Of a stretch of DNA of 17,765 nucleotides, positions 14,608 to 17,765 are shown in pieces. The stretch is from the NCBI GenBank assembly GCA_028278005.1, contig JANQFD010000140.1, positions 1 to 17,765 of the forward strand, read 5' to 3'. The stretch comes from Chlorobium sp. GTDB lineage: Bacteria > Bacteroidota > Chlorobiia > Chlorobiales > Chlorobiaceae. A program made the position numbers and the translations under genes. Every line of letters starts with the position of its first letter. The first letter of the stretch is position 1. The notes under the pieces were generated by a model, which worked only from the letters and a program-made list of their open reading frames with translations, was not told where the DNA came from and did not search any database.

Positions 14608-14612
14608 CCTTT
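14608..14612 (-). promoter_or_regulatory. Shine-Dalgarno site that decides the STAS start
   Basis: The minus strand reads AAAGG, eight bases before the ATG at 14599. It supports that start over the upstream TTG at 14644. Confidence 0.6.
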
Positions 14613-14772
14613 ATAAAAGGCTTAAAACCATTTTTTTGCAGCAACTTACAGAATTGCTCGGAATGGATTGAGAGTGGAGCTTACGGGCGAATATTGCAAT
14701 GCCCGTGCTGAGTCTGATGTTTGAATGTTGCCGCTTGTTTCAAGTTTCAGGAAAAAGCGCAAATTTTCCAAG

Positions 14773-14792
14773 AAAAAAGCCGTGTGCCGGCT
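14773..14792 (-). terminator. Rho-independent terminator downstream of miaA
   Basis: Read on the minus strand, AGCCG and CGGCT pair across a five-base loop, followed at once by six T. It starts about 40 bases after the miaA stop and separates the maf-miaA transcript from the STAS gene. Confidence 0.65.
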
Positions 14793-14832
14793 ATTATTCG
14801 GGGGTGTTTCAGCTCGATATAACGTGACGGTT

Positions 14833-15801
14833 TCAGGCATGGTTATAACAGCAGATCAATTCATTGACAAGTTTGTCAAGGCTGGTTTTGTCGTGCGGGG
14901 CGGATTTCCACTCAAGATCGAGCCTGTTTCTGAAAAAGGTCAACTGCCTTTTTGCATAATTACGTGTATGCTGCTTGATGAGTTCTACCGCTTTTTCAAG
15001 GCTGTGCTCGCCTTCAAAGTATTGGAAAAGCTCTTTATATCCTACAGTTTCCAGGGCATTGACTGAAAGACCGGTCTTGTCTTTTTCGTAAAGCTTGTAC
15101 AACCTTTCCGCTTCTTCAAGCAGCCCGGAACTCATCATTTCATCGGTTCGCTTGTTAATCCTTTCGTAGAGCTTGTTTCTCGTGAGCGAGAGGCCGACGG
15201 GAATGAAGCGCACTGAGGCGCAACACTTTTTTTCCGTGGTCTTGAGTTCGGTAACGGTTTTGCCCGTTATGGCTATGATTTCAAGGCTTCTGACAAGGCG
15301 TTGGGTTTTCGATGGATCGAGGGTTGCGGCCTGTACCGGATCAATTGATTGCAGGCGCCGGTAGAGCTCGTCGCTGCCGGCTTTGTTCAGTTCAGCTTCA
15401 AGTTCACGCCTGATTTTGGGGCTTTTTGACGGAAGATCGGCGAATCCGTGAAGAAGCCCTTCGATATAGAGGGTCGAGCCGCCGACTACGATGACATCAG
15501 TGTTCTTTTCATGGATGGAACGGATTCGCACAATTGCATCCGAAACAAAATCACCGGCATTGTATTCTTCCTCGATCTCTTTCTCGCTGATAAAATGATA
15601 GGGTACCTCTTCCAGCATCGCTTGCGAAGGCTTGGCGGTACCGATATCCATTCTGCGGTATATTTGTCTTGAGTCGGCTGAAATGATTTCAGCGCCCAGT
15701 TTTTTTGCCGCTGTGTGAGCCAGAGCCGATTTTCCCGAAGCTGTCGGCCCGGTTATCACCAGAACCGGTCTTTTTTCCTTAAGGGAGGCAAATGCTTTCA
15801 T
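14833..15801 (-). CDS. miaA: tRNA dimethylallyltransferase
   Basis: This enzyme transfers a dimethylallyl group from DMAPP to N6 of adenosine-37 in tRNAs that read UNN codons. The protein is 322 residues. It has the P-loop GPTASGKS (18-25), the substrate block SADSRQIYRRMDIGTAKP (about 43-60), GGSTLYIEGLLHG (about 103-115), and the C-terminal TVGYKELFQYFEG and RNYAKRQLTFFRN motifs, all standard. The ATG at 15801 shares its A with the TGA stop of maf (TGATG), so the two are translationally coupled. An upstream start inside maf would add 24 residues and is rejected because those residues do not match the family. A terminator follows at 14773-14792. Confidence 0.97.
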   Translation of the reverse strand: MKAFASLKEKRPVLVITGPTASGKSALAHTAAKKLGAEIISADSRQIYRRMDIGTAKPSQAMLEEVPYHFISEKEIEEEYNAGDFVSDAIVRIRSIHEKNTDVIVVGGSTLYIEGLLHGFADLPSKSPKIRRELEAELNKAGSDELYRRLQSIDPVQAATLDPSKTQRLVRSLEIIAITGKTVTELKTTEKKCCASVRFIPVGLSLTRNKLYERINKRTDEMMSSGLLEEAERLYKLYEKDKTGLSVNALETVGYKELFQYFEGEHSLEKAVELIKQHTRNYAKRQLTFFRNRLDLEWKSAPHDKTSLDKLVNELICCYNHA

Positions 15802-16385
15802 CAAACCAGACCGTGAGTGCGCATAACCGAATAAATGCGTGACAATGGAAGTCCCACGACGTTGTAGTAACAACCTTCTATGCGTTGGATAAAACAGGAC
15901 ATGAAGGGATCCTGAATACCGTATCCCCCTGCTTTGTCAAAAGGCTGCACTGTATCGACGTAATATTGTATTTCCCTGTCGGTCATTGGAGAGATTGCAA
16001 CCCGTGTTGTAACGCAGTCAGCATGACAGGTCGTACCGTCCAGCAGGGCAAAGCCTGTCATGACTTCATGGACGCTTCCCTGAAGCATTTCAAGCATCCC
16101 GCATGCCTCATCACGGGCGGAAGGTTTGCCCAGAGGCATTTCTCCGAAAACCACAGTTGTGTCTGCACCGAGTACAATGGCGTTCTCTTTGTCGGTTCTG
16201 TTTTTCAGTACAGCGGCATGTGCTTTTTTTGCCGCGATGCTCATGATATTGTCGGGAATGGAGAGACCGGGATCGAATGTTTCATCGATATCTGCCGGAG
16301 CCGTAGTAAACGGTATCTGCATCAGCTTCAGAAGCTCTCTGCGCCGGGGCGACTGCGATGCAAGGATTATATGCACTTCGGACAT
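15801..16385 (-). CDS. maf: Maf family nucleoside triphosphate pyrophosphatase
   Basis: This 194-residue Maf/YhdE-type protein hydrolyses non-canonical or selected nucleoside triphosphates (dTTP, UTP or modified pyrimidines in characterised members) to monophosphates, as house-cleaning. The N-terminal signature is LASQSPRRREL (8-18), with LGADTTVV (72-79), LGKP (85-88) and the DKAGGYGIQD region near residue 150. These match the dTTP/UTP-type subfamily. AAGGAA on the minus strand (16391-16396) lies five bases before the ATG and supports the start. The last base of its TGA is the first base of the miaA ATG. The upstream symporter stop is 61 bases away. Confidence 0.95.
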   Translation of the reverse strand: MSEVHIILASQSPRRRELLKLMQIPFTTAPADIDETFDPGLSIPDNIMSIAAKKAHAAVLKNRTDKENAIVLGADTTVVFGEMPLGKPSARDEACGMLEMLQGSVHEVMTGFALLDGTTCHADCVTTRVAISPMTDREIQYYVDTVQPFDKAGGYGIQDPFMSCFIQRIEGCYYNVVGLPLSRIYSVMRTHGLV

Positions 16386-16415
16386 GTCTGTTCCTTATCG
16401 ATATGATTCGATCTT

Positions 16416-16450
16416 TTTTGCCTTTTGACGTTTTACTTTTGCCTTTTTAA
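16416..16450. repeat. Short tandem heptamer-like repeat TTTTGMC
   Basis: On the plus strand five near-copies of a seven-base unit run in a row: TTTTGCC (16416-16422), TTTTGAC (16423-16429), a variant TTTTAC after one extra G (16431-16436), TTTTGCC (16437-16443) and TTTTTAA (16444-16450). The last overlaps the symporter stop codon. It occupies the maf-symporter gap. Confidence 0.7.
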
Positions 16451-17765
16451 CTCAGCTTGTTCCAGCCTCTGCGGTTCAGGTCGATATAGATGATTGTTCC
16501 GGCACACAGGGCCGCCAGGTAATACAGCATGGCCTGCATCGGCTCTCCGAAAATCAGTTTTCCGGTTCCGAAAAGAATTGAATAAACCAGAATCACTCCG
16601 GCAACCCAGTCGCCAAAAAGCCTGAGGAATCCGCTGTCTGATTCTACATGCGGTAACTTGTCGGATATTTTTTTCCAGAATATTCCACCGACCCTTGTCT
16701 TCGAATAAAATGTCCGGAGCTGCATTTCATCTGTTGGTGGGGTGGTGTAAGTGACAAGAAGCGTCATGGCAATCGTGAACAGAACGATAATGTACATCGA
16801 TATCGGAAAGGTGATATCGGTAAACAGCACAAGCCAGGTATATGCTGCGAAAGGTGCGATCATGGAGACTATCTCCGACCATGCATTGAGTCTCCACCAG
16901 TACCAGCGAAGGATCAGCACAAACCCGGTTCCGGCTCCGCACTGAATGATGAACTCCCATGCCCCCGTGATGGTTTCCAGAACAAAAAACGTTATGAACA
17001 GGGCGAAAAGTGCAACACCCGCCGTGAAAATCCTGGAAATAAAGATATAGTGACCCGATGAAGCATCGGTTTTAACGAAACGTTTGTAGAAATCGTTGAC
17101 CAGATAGCTGGTTCCCCAGTTGAGGTGGGTGGAAAGGGTAGACATGTAGGCGGCAAGAAACGCTGCAATCAGCAACCCTTTCAGGCCTGCAGGCAATATG
17201 GATTGCATGACGTATACGAACCCGTCCTCCTTCTGCTCTGCGGGCAGATCGGGAAACAGTACCAGGCTTGCAAGTCCGACAATGATCCATGGCCAGGGTC
17301 TCAGACAGTAATGCGCGATGATGAACCAGAGTGTGGCAAACAGCGAGTTTTTTTCATCTTTTGCGCTCATCATGCGCTGTGCGATATAACCGCCTCCACC
17401 CGGTTCCGAACCGGGATACCATGACGCCCACCATTGCATGAAAGCGAGTGCGGCAAACGAGACAAAGGTCATTTGGAGTGTTCCGTTGACGGTGCCGCCG
17501 GGATCATCGGTCGCTATGGATGGGAAAAAGTCGAACATCCATGCAGGGAGAGCATTTGTAATACCTCCTGCGCTCGTGATTTCGGGTGCCTGAAGTGCAA
17601 GCACGGCAAGAACAATGCAGCCGGTCATGGATATGACGAACTGTATCGTGTCGGTGATGGTTACGCCCCAGAGCCCGGAGAGCCCGGAATACATTGTAGT
17701 CAGCAGCACGCAGGCAACAATGGCAAATTCGGGATGAAGACCGGGCAGCATTATCTTGATGATTT
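16447..17765 (-). CDS. Sodium:solute symporter (SSS family), N-terminus beyond the window
   Basis: This is a membrane symporter of the SSS/SLC5 family that couples sodium influx to uptake of an organic solute. The frame stays open past the right edge, so the true start is missing; an internal Met at 17751 is not the start, as the preceding codons continue in frame. About 438 residues are visible, with roughly ten hydrophobic helices. The family core AAYMSTLSTHLNWGTSYLVNDFYKRF-type segment (plus-strand 17084-17163) carries the Ser/Thr residues expected for the second sodium site. A Trp-rich segment (MQWWASWYPG, then GGGGYIAQRMMSAKDEK) is typical of a Bacteroidota/Chlorobiota SSS subgroup. The substrate cannot be assigned. 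The stop codon sits in the heptamer repeat at 16416-16450. Confidence 0.9.
   Translation of the reverse strand, partial: IIKIMLPGLHPEFAIVACVLLTTMYSGLSGLWGVTITDTIQFVISMTGCIVLAVLALQAPEITSAGGITNALPAWMFDFFPSIATDDPGGTVNGTLQMTFVSFAALAFMQWWASWYPGSEPGGGGYIAQRMMSAKDEKNSLFATLWFIIAHYCLRPWPWIIVGLASLVLFPDLPAEQKEDGFVYVMQSILPAGLKGLLIAAFLAAYMSTLSTHLNWGTSYLVNDFYKRFVKTDASSGHYIFISRIFTAGVALFALFITFFVLETITGAWEFIIQCGAGTGFVLILRWYWWRLNAWSEIVSMIAPFAAYTWLVLFTDITFPISMYIIVLFTIAMTLLVTYTTPPTDEMQLRTFYSKTRVGGIFWKKISDKLPHVESDSGFLRLFGDWVAGVILVYSILFGTGKLIFGEPMQAMLYYLAALCAGTIIYIDLNRRGWNKLS

Noticed and set aside
15885..16406. 173-codon plus-strand frame opposite maf
   Set aside because: It is antisense to a gene with clear Maf motifs; its composition is His/Cys-rich and not protein-like.

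Overview
The window looks like a chromosomal housekeeping segment of a green sulfur bacterium (Chlorobiales/Chlorobiota). This placement is an inference. It rests on the general look of the proteins, on a lone N-terminal transketolase half, on a RicT-type PSP1 protein next to metG, and on a moderate GC content with few clear Shine-Dalgarno (SD) sequences. No photosynthesis gene lies inside the window to prove it. I see no insertion sequence, prophage, CRISPR array or defence island. Most genes are intact and ordinary, and the more curious signals are small ones.

Layout. Positions 1-414 hold no gene I can support. A small protein of unknown function (415-810, +) faces a half-size EamA transporter (825-1253, -). 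From 1346 to 10117 almost everything is on the plus strand: purC, a DedA-family membrane protein, a stand-alone transketolase N-terminal subunit, rsmD, coaD, a 9-codon leader ORF with a strong ribosome-binding site, a class Ib aspartate aminotransferase, a PlsC-type acyltransferase, ricT, metG, and an initiator tRNA-fMet followed by a clear terminator. An AT-rich spacer (10152-10393) follows, then a 50-residue two-helix membrane protein that is too short for usual ORF calling (10394-10546), then a secreted NamZ/DUF1343 muramidase (10643-11872).

From 11975 to the right edge all genes are on the minus strand. In order of transcription from the right edge they are: a sodium:solute symporter cut by the window edge, maf and miaA (sharing a TGATG stop/start), a terminator, a STAS-domain protein with an AT-hook-like tail, a fatty-acid-hydroxylase/sterol-desaturase family membrane protein, and cyclopropane-fatty-acid synthase.

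How the genes fit together. One theme is translation: metG, tRNA-fMet, miaA, rsmD and perhaps ricT all serve initiation, tRNA modification or ribosome assembly. A second is nucleotide, cofactor and amino-acid metabolism (purC, coaD, aminotransferase, transketolase half, maf). A third is the envelope: the acyltransferase, cfa, the hydroxylase, DedA and NamZ act on lipids or peptidoglycan. Points deserving a second look are the leader minicistron before the aminotransferase, the unannotated 50-aa membrane protein, the STAS protein with Cys at the usual phospho-Ser position plus an AT-hook, and the C1xC72 pair of the initiator tRNA.
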